From contig OZ020625.1 in NCBI GenBank assembly GCA_963971575.1, positions 19,932,829 to 19,996,828 of the forward strand: a stretch of DNA of 64,000 nucleotides, read 5' to 3'. Shown here one piece after another: positions 12,317 through 23,520 of the stretch (the stretch's first letter is position 1; each line of letters begins with the position of its first letter). Origin of the DNA: Liopterus haemorrhoidalis. Taxonomy: Eukaryota; Arthropoda; Insecta; Coleoptera; Dytiscidae. The notes under the pieces were generated by a model. It had not been told where the DNA came from, did no database searches, and saw only the letters and a list, made by a program, of their open reading frames with translations. A program made the translations under genes and the position numbers.

Positions 12317-12973
12317 TACAATAACATACAATAATTTTAAAAAATATATATTTTTTCGTCCCAATCCACTCCAAACGGTATGAATTATAGTACCCGTAGT
12401 TTTTCCTGTTTGTTGAGATATAACATTCATCTTTGTCATATACGTGCCTTTTTTAAAACACCTTTTTCAAAATCTTTTCAAAAACAAGTGTTTTGACAGT
12501 TTTTCTAAGTTTCATCCCTAAAGGGGTAAATTGATATTTTTTATTCGATAGAAATCCAATGGATATATAGACATGAAATTACATTTCCTCCATGACGTAA
12601 GAGACCAATAAGAAGATATTTTTCTAAATTCCATTTTTAAGTGGTGAAATTATATAGAAATAAGAGATATCGACTTGGTTTTTGCTTACAAATGATTTTG
12701 TTTGCCCTAATCAACCCCTAAATGGATGAATATGCATTCGGGTGAGTTATAAAAACCTTTGTATTTCTTGAGTTATAACACTTCATTTTGTTACATAGGT
12801 TTCTATTTAGAAAGCGTATGACAGTTTTTTTAAATTTCATCCCTCACTAATTGGTATTTTTTATTCGATAGAGCCCTTGACAAAGAGATATGAAATTCGG
12901 GAGAAACCCTTCGTATCTCCTGTGCTCCATGAGACCATCAATATACCGTAGCGAAGCACGGGTTTTCAGCTAG

Positions 12974-13066
12974 TATTTAATATATTTTGAATGTTGCGCT
13001 TATGCGTTTGACTGTAATAGCGTGTGTAGGAAATAATGCAATTCGCCTATGTTCACTGTTTGAAAT
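12974..13066. other. Displaced flank of the transposase relic
   Basis: By the A|T insertion rule this sequence was directly upstream of the 4092 position before H1-H2 inserted, so it should hold the 5' side of the decayed transposase unit. Nothing else is recognised. Confidence 0.35.
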
Positions 13067-13598
13067 GCCTGGGCCACACTTGCGTTATAAGCTTCGCCGA
13101 TAATTGCGCGCTATATAAATTCATGGTAAACTGCATCTATCGATATCGTGCTAAAGCGCAACTTGTGGCCATACTTGCGTTTTCGCCGCTACACTTTATT
13201 TACGTTTACAAGGTACAAGCGTATTTATTTTGCTGTAAATTAAATAAAATTATGGTGTATATCCACAATAACTGCATCCTAAAATTATTTTTTACATTTA
13301 ATTTTTCAAATTCAAACATAATCTTATCTGATTTGACACAAATAAGTTGTAAAGAAATATGTATAACATAACCTCAAATGATGCCGGATAAACAACAATA
13401 CGCGCCAACAGAACATACTACGCTCTGCGCTAAGTTCCTTTGATGTGCGCTCTAAAACCGCCACTTCAGTTATCGTCATGTGTCTAGTGGCGCGCACTGC
13501 TAATATTGTGAACGCAAACCGATAGTAGCTGTCCACGTTAGCGTTTATGTCACGTTAAACCGAAGTTTAGCGACGATATATGCAGGTGTAGCCCAGGC
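13067..13598 (+). mobile_element. MITE, first of two 532-bp copies
   Basis: The ends are inverted repeats, GCCTGGGCCACACT on the left and the complement of GCCTGGGCTACACC on the right. A second copy of the same length lies at 48374-48905 and differs by only scattered substitutions by eye. It has no transposase; short open frames inside are not conserved coding sequence. The superfamily is not settled because I could not read an unambiguous target duplication. Confidence 0.75.
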
Positions 13599-14452
13599 AA
13601 AAGAGAAAGGCGCTATATGCAGTATTAAAAAACACTAAAAAGCACCATAGGAAATGTAAAAAACACTAAAAATAAATATGTATATACCATATTTTTTAAA
13701 TTAGTAATTTATTTAATTTATCCTATAATATAAAACGGCTGTTTGTATGTTCGTATCATAGAGGTTTGTATGTTCGACCGGTCGTTTCTTCATTCCCCGA
13801 TAGAGGCGCGCATATGTTAATTATTTATGTCAAAATTGTTTAAAATATATTGTAGATGCAATAATAGTGAATTTTCTACGAACACTTTTTATAATTATTA
13901 TAAGATGCAATAATAGTGAATATTCTACGAACACTTTTTATAATAACTGATAGAATTGTAAGAAATTGTTGTTTATGTATTGGACAGTAGTGTGCTGTGA
14001 ATTTTTGTTTTGAGTGTTGACAATAAATTAATAAAAACGACAGTTGTGTTTTTCATTAAAAAATCACTTCACAATTATTAATTTAGTTGTGAAATACACG
14101 CATCGGTTTTTTTTACGAAACAAAACACAGAAAAACGTTATCCTTCCGTGATATTCGACATTTTTGATTAAAATTATTATTAGCAGAAAAATAATTATTT
14201 TAAAAAATATTTGTTTTTGATGAAAGTAAGAAAAATGTGACTTTTTTTCTTTCTTATTATTTTTTCAATGCTTTATTATTTTTTTATTTCTACGATTTAT
14301 AGGACAAGATTTACAATATCCCACTGCAAACTCTATACAGATGGCAGCACATAACGACTACACTAAATAATTCAAGAATTATCAGTGGCTCTAAAACAAT
14401 GGTTTCTGTTTAATTATCACATTAAAATATCATTTACCTTTTAGTTTAGGTT
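13599..14452. other. Unassigned region with a local ~52-bp duplication
   Basis: A segment with GATGCAATAATAGTGAAT and CTACGAACACTTTTTATAA occurs twice in tandem at about 13854-13945. Nothing else is supportable; the rest is AT-rich with poly-T runs. Confidence 0.4.
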
Positions 14453-14905
14453 AGATTCACCTTAAAAGCACTATCTTAGGTTATGGTTGATAACTGTTTA
14501 TTTTATTTCTTTTTTTATAAACCACCTAAAAATAAATTGTATTTTAACTGTTCTGTGCAGGGCTAGGGACAGTGATTCACCTTAAAAGCACTATCTTAGG
14601 TTATGGTTGATAACTGTTTTTTTTTTTTTTTTATAAACCACCTAAAAATAAATTGTATTTTAACTGTTCTGGGCAGGGCTAGGGACAGTGATTCACCTTA
14701 AAAGCACTATCTTAGGTTATGGTTGATAACTGTTTATTTTTTATAAACCACCTAAAAATAAATTGTATTTTAACTGTTCTGTGCAGGGCCAGGGACAGTG
14801 ATTCATCTTAAAAGCACTATCTTAGGTTATGGTTGATAACTGTTTTTTTTTTTTTTTTTTATAAACCACCTAAAAATAAATTGTGTTTTAAAAGTTCTGC
14901 ACAGT
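14453..14905 (+). repeat. Tandem repeat, ~118-bp unit, four copies
   Basis: The unit begins GATTCACCTTAAAAGCACT and ends near CAGGGCTAGGGACAGT. Copies start near 14453, 14573, 14690 and 14801, with a partial unit after. Length differences come mainly from an internal T-run. The copies are almost identical, so the array is young. Confidence 0.85.
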
Positions 14906-15009
14906 CCCACCTGTTTAGAATCTCTGTATATTGAACAAATGACGTGTGTGTGACGCATGCGCAGTGTTCAGTGGGATATTGTAAATCTACCCCCTGATTT
15001 GAGATATAG

Positions 15010-15122
15010 TGTAAGTACGCTTTTTTCCGTGTGCCCTTTTTGCCGTGTGTGTATTTTTTCATGTGTGCTTTTTTCCGTGTGCGTATTAATCCGTGTGCGT
15101 TTTTTCCGTGTGCGTATTTTTA
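15010..15122 (+). repeat. Short minisatellite (TTTTTTCCGTGTGCGTA-like)
   Basis: About six imperfect units of 16-18 bp based on CCGTGTG separated by T-runs, ending 8 bp before the Helitron-like element at 15130. Confidence 0.7.
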
Positions 15123-15129
15123 TATTATA

Positions 15130-17469
15130 CTAGCTGAGTACCCGTGCTTCGCTACGGTATACTGACGGACGCATTAGTGTAAAATCCTCAGTTTGTTTTT
15201 AAACATGTGTATGGGTAACCTTTGTAATCAAAAACCTAGTCGATATCTCATCTCTCCTAAGAGATATTGAGGAATCCGTGAAATCACATTTCAGCCAATT
15301 TCACCCCCTTAGGGACCGAATTTTGAAAAATTCCATATTAGTGGGTGCTTACGTCATGGAGGGAATATATTTCCCGAATGTCTGTATGGCAAGGGACGTT
15401 CTATCGAATAAAAATACCAATTTACCCCATTAGGAATGAAATTAAAAAAACTGTAAAAATGCTTTCTAAATATTTTGAATAGAAACCTATGCACCAAAAT
15501 GAAATGTTATAACTCAGGAAATACAAAGGTTTCTATAATTCAACCCGAATGTAGATTCACCCGTTTAGGGGTTGATTAGGGAAAAATCCTGAATAAAAAA
15601 AAATGTATGGGTAACCTTTTTAAACAAAAATCAAGTCTATATCTCATTAGTCCATTAAGAGATATTGAGGAATCCCTGAAATCAAATTGCATCCCTTTTC
15701 ACCCCTTAGGGCTGGAATTTCATAAAACCCCTTCTTAGTGGGTGCTTACATCATGGACGGAATATAATTACCGAATTTCATGTCTCTATGTCCAAGAGAT
15801 GTTCTATCAAAAATGAGTGTTATAACTCAACAAAGATTGGAACTAAGAAACTGGAAATACGAAGGGTTCAATTTAGAGGTAAATTAAGACAAAATTCTGA
15901 ATTCCTATGTTATTTAAACATTTGTTTAGATAACCATTGTAAGTAAAAACCAAATCGATATCTGATTGGTCCTAAAAGATATTGAGGAATCCCTGAAATC
16001 ACATTTGACCCCCTTTTTAGACCCTTCGAGGTCAACTTCGAAAAATCTCTTATTAGTAGGTGCTTACGTCATGGAAAGAATATACTTTGCGAATTTCATG
16101 TATCTATGTCCAAAAAACGTTTTATCGAATAAAAAAATACCCATTTACCCCTTTAAAGGTGAAATTTAAAAAAACTGTCAAAATTATTTCGAGGTATTTT
16201 AAAAAGACACCTATGTGCCAAAAAGAAACCTTATAACTCAACAAACACAGGAAATACGACGGGATGTAAAATTCACCCCGATTGTAGATTCACCCCTTTA
16301 GGAGTTGATTAGGACAAAATCCTGAAATAGGTTTTTCGACATTTGTATGAGTAATCTTTGTAAGAAAAAACCAAGTCGATATTTTATTGGTCCGAAGAGA
16401 TATTAAGAAATCCTTGAATTGACATTTCACTCCTTTGCACCCTTAAGGGATGCAATTTTAAAACACTGTCAATATTATTTGGAGATATTTTAAAAAGACA
16501 CTTATGTGCCAAAAAGAAATTTTCTAACTCAACAAACTCAGGAAATACGACAGCATGTTTAATTCACCCCGATTGTATATACACCCCTTTACGGGTTGAT
16601 TAGGACAAAATCCTGAAATAAGTTTTTCGGCATTTGTATGAGTAATTATTGTAAGAAAAAACCAAGTCGATATCTTATTGGTCCTAAGAAATATTAAGGA
16701 ATCCTTGAAATCACATGTCACATTTCACATTTTCACCCTTTGGGGCTGAAATTTAAAAAAACTGTCAAAACCATTTCGAAATATTTTAAAAATACACCTA
16801 TGTGCCAAAAAGTAATGTTACATCTCAACAATCACAGGAAATACGACGGGATGTATAATTCACCCTAATTGTAGATTCACCCCTTTAGGAGTTGATAAGG
16901 ACAAAATCCGGGAATTAGTTTTTCGGTTTTGTATGGGTATTTTTTGTAAGCAAAAAGCAAGTGGATATCTTATTGGTCCTAAAAGATATTAAAGAATCCT
17001 TGAAATCACATATTACCCCTTTTCACCCTTTAGGGGTGAAATTTTAAAAAACTGTCAAAACCATTTCGAGATATTATAAAAAGACACCTACGTGCCAAAA
17101 AAAACCTTATAAATCAACAAACACAGGAAATACGATGAGATGTAAAATTCACCCTGATTGTAGATTAACCCCTTTAGGGGTTGATTAGGACAAAATCCTG
17201 AAATAAGTTTTTCGGCATATGTATGTGTAATCTTTGTAAGCAAAAACTAAGTCGATATCCCATCGACCCGAAGAGATATTAAAGAATCCGTGAAATCACA
17301 TTTCACCCCTTTTCGCCCCTTAGGGGTTGAATTTCGAAAAATCCCTTCTTAGTGGGTGCTTACGTCATGGAGGGAATATACTCTCCAAATTTCAAGTTTC
17401 TAGGCCCAAGGGTACGGGCTGGGCGGTGATGAGTCAGTCAGTCAGGACACTTGCTTTTATATATATAGA
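15130..17469 (-). mobile_element. Helitron-like element H3
   Basis: Read on the minus strand it starts TCTATATATATAAAAGC at 17469 and ends ...CAGCTAG at 15130. It has the GACT microsatellite, the hairpin motif and about six or seven ~291-bp units. The flanks are A on its 5' side and T on its 3' side, as expected for a Helitron target. It is a single copy, unlike H1-H2 and H4-H6. No coding capacity. Confidence 0.8.
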
Positions 17470-17645
17470 TAAGAAAATGGAAAATTAATTTTAATATATA
17501 TATTTTAAATTTAACGTCTCAAATCATTTTTAGTTTTAACATTATAAATATAATGCACTGAGTGAAAATTAATCGTTTTCCGATCTTAAAAAGTTAATGA
17601 ATTAATAATTCGGAATAATGCTCATTATTTGTCCAGTTTTTAATA

Positions 17646-17737
17646 ATGGGCGAAGAGTTGATTCAATTTGAATTGGATGAAGTTAGGCGTATGGCTAGAG
17701 AAAAAAGTCTGAGGTGTCGAGCAAGATCCACATTAAG
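17646..17737 (+). CDS. Possible 5' coding exon, unknown protein
   Basis: An ATG at 17646 opens a frame beginning MGEELIQFELDEVRRMAREK, acidic then basic and likely helical. It ends at a plausible splice donor, AAG|GTAATG, after 92 nt (30 codons plus two bases). I do not recognise it and found no acceptor exon in phase downstream before the Helitron trimer at 18274. It could be the first exon of a host gene or retroelement whose intron received the Helitrons, or chance. Confidence 0.25.
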
Positions 17738-17874
17738 GTAATGATTTGTTTGCCAACACAGTTGGCAACAGGTGCACTAGTTATTTAATAAGCATATTGA
17801 ATTAATCACAAACAAAAAGCACAGATACATAAGAGTTTAAAGATTAAAAATCAGACAGTTCACATATAAATATT

Positions 17875-18050
17875 TTTATAAAGTCTGTTCCTTTGGTTTA
17901 GGCGGATCTAGATTTTCAATTCTAGTTATTTTTACCGATTGAGTGAAGCTTTTGATCATTTTGTGCAGGAAAAGCCAACTTATTTAATGACAACTTACAA
18001 AAATTAAAAATCCGGTTAGTTCCGCCTAATCGTTTGGAATAGAATGTATA
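17875..18050 (-). repeat. Dispersed inverted-repeat element (GGCGGAACTAG family)
   Basis: CTGTTCCTTTGGTTTAGGCGG on the left and the near-complement of TTCCGCCTAATCGTTTGGAA on the right frame about 150 bp. Related sequence is at 31274-31437 and 31959-32118 (plus strand) and 56035-56225 (minus strand). It is probably a MITE; ends are imprecise. Confidence 0.5.
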
Positions 18051-18490
18051 TATAAATACATGTTTTATATAATTCATTCATTAATCAATAAAAAATCACT
18101 TTTATAAATAAATATAAATAAAATTCTTTGGCTTTAAGAGGATTCTGCACTTTATGCCCAAGGAAATCACTGCACATACAATATGCTGTATCATCCTTAC
18201 TAGTATTTTTGTTTGATTTTGGTCAGTTGCATAATAAAGGTAAAAATTGCATAGCCGCGATTTTATAACATAACTAGCTGAGCACCCGTGCTTCGCTACG
18301 GTATATTGATGATTTCGTTAGTGTCATTATTGTAAAATACTCAGTTTGTTTTTAAACATGTGTATGGTTAACCTTTGTAAGAAAAACCTAGTCGATATCT
18401 CATTTGTCCTAAGAGATATTGAGGAATCCGTGAAAAAACATTTTACTCTTTTTTACAACATAGAGGTCGAACTTCAAAAAAGCCTTTCTA

Positions 18491-19038
18491 AAGCGTGTTC
18501 TACATTATACAATTCTCATCAAATTTTCATACTTATTTCTTTGACTAGAACTTGTACTAGAAATAAATCAGTGAAATTGTACAGTGTAGAACACTTCATG
18601 TAGTCAAGGTCAACTTTATTCAAAACTAGATTGATCCAACTTTTCTTGAAAACACATCCAACTTGGAACTCGGTGCATGCGCAGTAGACACTTTTAACAA
18701 TAGTACCAACATTAAAATTACGCTTGAAAATATTTTGTATTACCACGTGTTTAATAGTGTTTTGTTGATCATTGGTTTGAATAAGCGAATATATAAATTG
18801 TGTTTTGTACGTAAATCAGTAATTTTACAAATCTAATAGCTAGGTTATAAACACTTGACAATATATGAATTATATTTTTATGTTGGTACTTTAAATGAAC
18901 TGAAACACGTGTAATAATTTCATTCTCTACCAAAAAATTGAATAATAAATTGTATTAAAACTTTGACAACTTCTAGTTCAAAGAAAAAAGTTTAGAAAAT
19001 TGATGAATAAAGTATAATGTAGATAAAATATAATGCTT
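18491..19038. mobile_element. MITE (AAGCGTG termini) nested in H4
   Basis: It starts AAGCGTGTTCTACATTATAC after TA (18489-18490) and ends ...ATGCTT before TA (19039-19040). The uninterrupted sequence in sister elements reads CCTTTCTTAGTGGG, confirming insertion at TA. A related copy in the opposite orientation lies at 60670-61211 and has a better-preserved second terminus. Confidence 0.8.
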
Positions 19039-19107
19039 TAGTAGGTTCTTAGGTCAAACTGAGTAAAAAAAAACTGTAAAATATTTTAAATATTTTAAAA
19101 AGATATA

Positions 19108-20076
19108 CAGGTGGGCCTCGTTTTACGCCGGTGTTACGTACCGGCGCAAAATAAAGCGGCGCAAATCAAAGCAAAGAATGTTCATTCCAGAGACGGATTA
19201 ACATTCTATTCGAATTAATATTTTTGTTATTTTTTTAATTATTTTTGTTTTTTCTTTATTTATTACTTATATATACAGAAAATTATAATATTATTACAGG
19301 ACATACAATACAATGCAACAATACGATACAAATAAACAAAAATTAAAACAGAAATCAAAATTATAATAAAAAATAAACAAAACCTTTGAAAGAATATTAA
19401 AATTTTTTATTTTTTTTATTTTTTCTTTCACGCAGAAGGCTTATGTAAGGTTCCATAGATGTTTTGATATTTTTTATTATAGTTGAACTGCGTTCGCAAT
19501 CATGATCTGTCTTGCAAATGTCTTAATTTTTTAATTTTATTTGCATTTTTCATTATTGTAGTCACCGTTGATGGAGGTAAGTTTAGGCATCTACAAATTT
19601 TCGGACGAGTTTCACCATTCTCTATTCTTTTAATAACTTCAATTTTTGTCTCAATCGAAATAGACCTACGTTGTTTTCTATCGTGTTTTGTAGATATATC
19701 TTCTATTGGTATTAATGAAAATTATAATTATTACTCAATAATTTTAAATTAAATTTTAAAAGTAAGTTAATAAAAATAATATAGAAAAATTAAAAATTAT
19801 TAAATTTAGATTATATTAAATATTAGATTTAGATTTACTTAAATTTAAATATGTACATATCATAAAGCAGACACTCTTAAGCGAGTTAAATTTATTTTAC
19901 AACTGAATACGTCTCAGTAGTGCGATTACTGCGACTGCGTAAACCACGAGACATCCCCGCTTCGACCTATGAATTGTCGACACCCGACTCCGACGTTCAA
20001 CTGTTTCAAAGCGGCGTTATTTTAAGGTCGCTGCCAACCGGCGTAAAATAAAGCGGCGTAAAATAAGGCCCACCTG
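19108..20076 (-). mobile_element. Pogo/Tigger-like DNA element nested in H4
   Basis: The termini are CAGGTGGGCCTCGTTTTACG and the inverse of CAGGTGGGCCTTATTTTACG, flanked by TA on each side (19106-19107, 20077-20078). A CAGTxG..CCTCGTTT-type end with TA duplication is characteristic of pogo/Tigger. Only the start of the transposase remains, so this is a deletion derivative. Confidence 0.85.
19500..19722 (-). pseudogene. Tigger transposase N-terminal (CENP-B/Psq HTH) fragment
   Basis: The minus-strand frame reads ...KHDRKQRRSISIETKIEVIK, then RIENGETRPKICRCLNLPPS and TVTTIMKNANKIK, ending in a stop at 19500. This is the CENP-B N-terminal helix-turn-helix that pogo/Tigger transposases use to bind their termini. 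The second DNA-binding domain and the DDE core are absent. There is no upstream ATG in frame before a stop, so it is a relic. The plus-strand frame over the same bases is a shadow. Confidence 0.75.
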
Positions 20077-23000
20077 TATATGCCAAAAAGGAATGTTTTA
20101 ACTCAACAAACGAAGGAAATACGAAGGGTTCTAAACCCTGAATGCAGATCCACCCTTTTAGGGGTTGGTTAGGGTAAAATTTTAAAATAAGTTTAAGTTT
20201 AACTAAGTATGGGTAACTTTTGTAAGCAAAAACTAAGTCAATATCTCAATAGTCCTAAGAGATGTTGAGGAATCTGTGAAATCACATTTCAGCCCTATTC
20301 ACCCCCTTAGGGATCGAATTTTGAAAAGTTCCATATTAGTGGGTGCTTACGTCATGGAGGGAATATATTTCCCGAATGTCATGTCTCTATGTCAAGGGAC
20401 ATTCTATCGAATAAAAAATACCAATTAACCCCGTTAGGGATGAAATTTAAAAAAAAACTGTCAAAACGCTTACTAAATATTTTAAAGAAAGCTATGTAGG
20501 TTTCTATTTAATAGAAACCTATGTAAGGTTTCTATAATTCACCCCGAATGTAGATTCATCCCTTTAGAGGTTGATGCAAAATCCTGAATTTCTGTTGCAA
20601 ACATTTGTATGGGTAACCTTTTTAAGCAAAAACCCAGTCGATATCTGATTGGTTCTAAGAGACATTGAGGAATTCCTGAAATCATATTTCACCCCCTTTT
20701 TACCCCCTTAGAGGTCGACTTTCGAAAAATCTCTTCTTAGTGGAATATATTTTGCAAATTTCATGTATCTATGTCCAAAGAACATTCTATCGAATAAAAA
20801 ATACCCATTTATCCATTTAAGGGTGAAAATTTAAAAAACTGTCAATATTATTTCGAAGTATTTTAAAAATACATCTATGTACCAAAAAGGAATGTTATGA
20901 CTCAACAAACACAGGATATACGATGCGATGTATAATTCAATCCGAATGTAGATTCATCCCTTTAGGGGTTGATTAGGATAAAATACTGAAATAAGTTTTT
21001 GGTATTTGTATGGGTATTCTTTATAAGCAAAAATCAAATCGCTCATAACTTATTGGTCCTAAGAAATATTAAGGAATCCTTGAAATCACATTTCACCCTT
21101 TAGGGATGCAATTTTAAAACATCGTCAAAACCATTTCGAGGTTTTTTAAAAAGACAACCATCAGCCAAAAATGTTATGACTCAACAAATACAGGAAATAC
21201 GACGGGATGTATAGTTAAGTCCGAATGTAGATTCACCCTTTAAGGGGTTGATTAGGACCAAATCCTGAAATAGATTTTTTGGCCTTTGTATTGGTAATCT
21301 TCATAACCAAATCGATATTTTATTGGTCCTCAGAGATATTACAGTATCATTAAAATCATAAAGGGGGGTGGGGGTGGAATCACAAGGGGAATTTGAAAGA
21401 ACTGTCAAAACCATTTCGAGATATTTAAAAAAGACAGCTATGTGCCAAAAAGGTATGTTATAAGTCAACAAACACAGAAAATACGACTGCATGTATAATT
21501 CACCCCGATTGTAGATTCACCCTTTTAGGGGTTGATTAAGACAAAATCCTGAAATAGGTTTTCCGGCATTTGTATGAGTAATCTTTGTAAGTAAAAACCA
21601 AGTCGATATTTTATTGGTTCTAAGAGATATTAAGAAATCCTTGAATTCACATTTCAGCCCTTTTCACCCTTAAGGGATGCAATTTTACACTGTCAATATT
21701 ATTTCGAGATATTTTAAAAAGAAACTTATGTGCAAAAAAGAAATTTTATAACTCGACAAACTCAGGAATAACGACGGCATGTTTAATTCACCCCGATTGT
21801 ATATTCACCCCTTAACGGGTTGATTAAGACAAAAATCTGAAATAAGTTTTACGGCATTTGTATGAGTAATCTTTGTACGCAAAAATTGGTCCTAAGAGAT
21901 ATAGGGACGTAATTTTAGAAAACTGTCAATACCATTTCTAGATATTTTAAAGACACTTATATGCCAAAAATAAGTTTTATAACTCAACAAACACAGGAAA
22001 TATGACGGGATGTATAATTTACCCCGATTGTAGATTCACCCCTTTCGGGGTTGATTAGGACAAAATCCTGAAATAAGTTTTTCGTCATTTGTATGAGTAA
22101 TTATTGTAAGAAAAAACCAAGTCGATATCTTATTGGTCCTAAGAGATATTAAGAAATCCTTGAATTCACATTTCAGCCCTTTTCGCCTTTAAGGGCTGCA
22201 ATTTTTAAACACTGTCAATATTATTTCGAGATATTTTAAAAAGACACTTATGTGCCAAAAAGAAATTTTATAACTCAATAATCTCAGGAAATACGACGGC
22301 ATGTATGATTCAACCCAATTGTATATTCACCTCTTTAGGGGTTGATTAGGATAAAAACCTGAAATAAGTTTTTCGGTATTTGTATGAATAATCTTTGTAA
22401 GTAAAAACCAAGTCGGTATCTTATTGGTTCTAAGAGATATTAAGGAATCCTTGAATTAACATTTCACCCCTTTTCACCCTTAAGGGACGTAATTTAAAAA
22501 AACTGTCAATACTATTTCGAAATATTTTAAAAAGACAGTTATGTACCAAAACTAAATTTTATTATAAAAACTCAACAAACACAGAAATTACGACGGGATG
22601 TATAATTCAACCTGATTGTAGATTCACCCCTTTAGGGGTTGATTAGGACAAAATCCTGAAATTGGTTTTCGTTATTTGTATGGCAAATCATTGTAAGCAA
22701 AAAGCAAGTCGATATCTTATTGGTCCTAAGAAATATTAAGGAATCCTTGAAATCACATGTCACCCCTTTTCACCCTTTGGGGCTGAAATTAAAAAAAGCT
22801 GTCAAAATCTGTTCGAGATATTTTAAAAAGACACCTATGTGCCAAAAAGAAATGCTACATCTCAACAATCACAGGAAATACGACGGAATGTATAATTCAC
22901 CCCAATTGTAGATTCACCCCTTTAGGGGTTGATTAGGATAAAAACTGAAATAAGGGTAAAAATTAGGTATTTGTATGAATAATCTTTGCAAGCAAAAAGC

Positions 23001-23520
23001 AAGTCGATATCTTATTGGTCCTAAGAGATATTAAAGAATCCTTGAAATCACATGGCACCTCTTTTCGCCCTTTAGGGGTGAATTTTTAAAAAACTGTCAA
23101 AATCATTTCGAGATATTTTAAAAAGACACCTATGTGCCAAAAAGAAACCTTATAACTCAACAAACACAGGAAATACGACGGGATGTAAAATTCACCCTGA
23201 TTGTAGATTCACCCGTTTAGGGGTTGATTAGGACAAAATCCTGAAATAAGTTTTTCGGCATTTGTATGGGTAATCTTTGTAAGCAAAAACTAAGTCGATA
23301 TCCCATCGACCCGAAGAGATATTAAAGAACCCGTGAAATCACATTTAACCCCTTTTCGCCCCTTCGGGGTTGAATTTCGAAAAATCCCATCTTAGTGGGC
23401 GCTTACGTCATGGAGGGAATATACTCTCTAAATTTCAAGTTTCTAGGCCAAGGGGTTCGGGCTGGGCGGTGATGAGTCAGTCAGTCAGTCAGTCAGGACA
23501 CTGCCTTTTATATATATAGA

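Larger units (their letters stand above)
8378..12973 (+). mobile_element. Helitron-like element H2, joined head-to-tail to H1, carrying a mariner
   Basis: It begins TCTATATATATAAAAGGC at 8378, the base directly after H1's CTAG, with the GACT microsatellite following. It ends with the hairpin motif and ...CAGCTAG at 12973, followed by T. The core is the same ~291-bp satellite. A mariner-type element occupies 11007-12316, so the original H2 is about 3.3 kb. The outer flanks of the H1-H2 pair (A at 4092, T at 12974) make a single A|T target. Confidence 0.8.
17470..18273. other. Unassigned region containing a possible exon and a dispersed repeat
   Basis: This region lies between two Helitron-like insertions. 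It holds a possible first exon (17646-17737) and an imperfect inverted-repeat element (about 17875-18050), both listed separately. The rest is AT-rich and unrecognised. Confidence 0.35.
18274..23520 (-). mobile_element. Helitron-like element H4, first of a head-to-tail trimer
   Basis: Its minus-strand 3' end CTAG is at 18274, with the hairpin motif next to it, and its 5' TC is at 23520-23519 after the GACT microsatellite. The core is the ~291-bp satellite. An MITE (18491-19038) and a pogo-like element (19108-20076) are inserted near its 3' end; without them and their duplications it is about 3.7 kb. Its 5' end abuts the CTAG of H5 at 23521 with no spacer. Confidence 0.8.

Noticed and set aside
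23461..23515. Hammerhead ribozyme at the GGTGATGAGTCAGTC word
   Set aside because: It contains TGATGAG by coincidence with the microsatellite; the conserved GAAA core and stems are absent.
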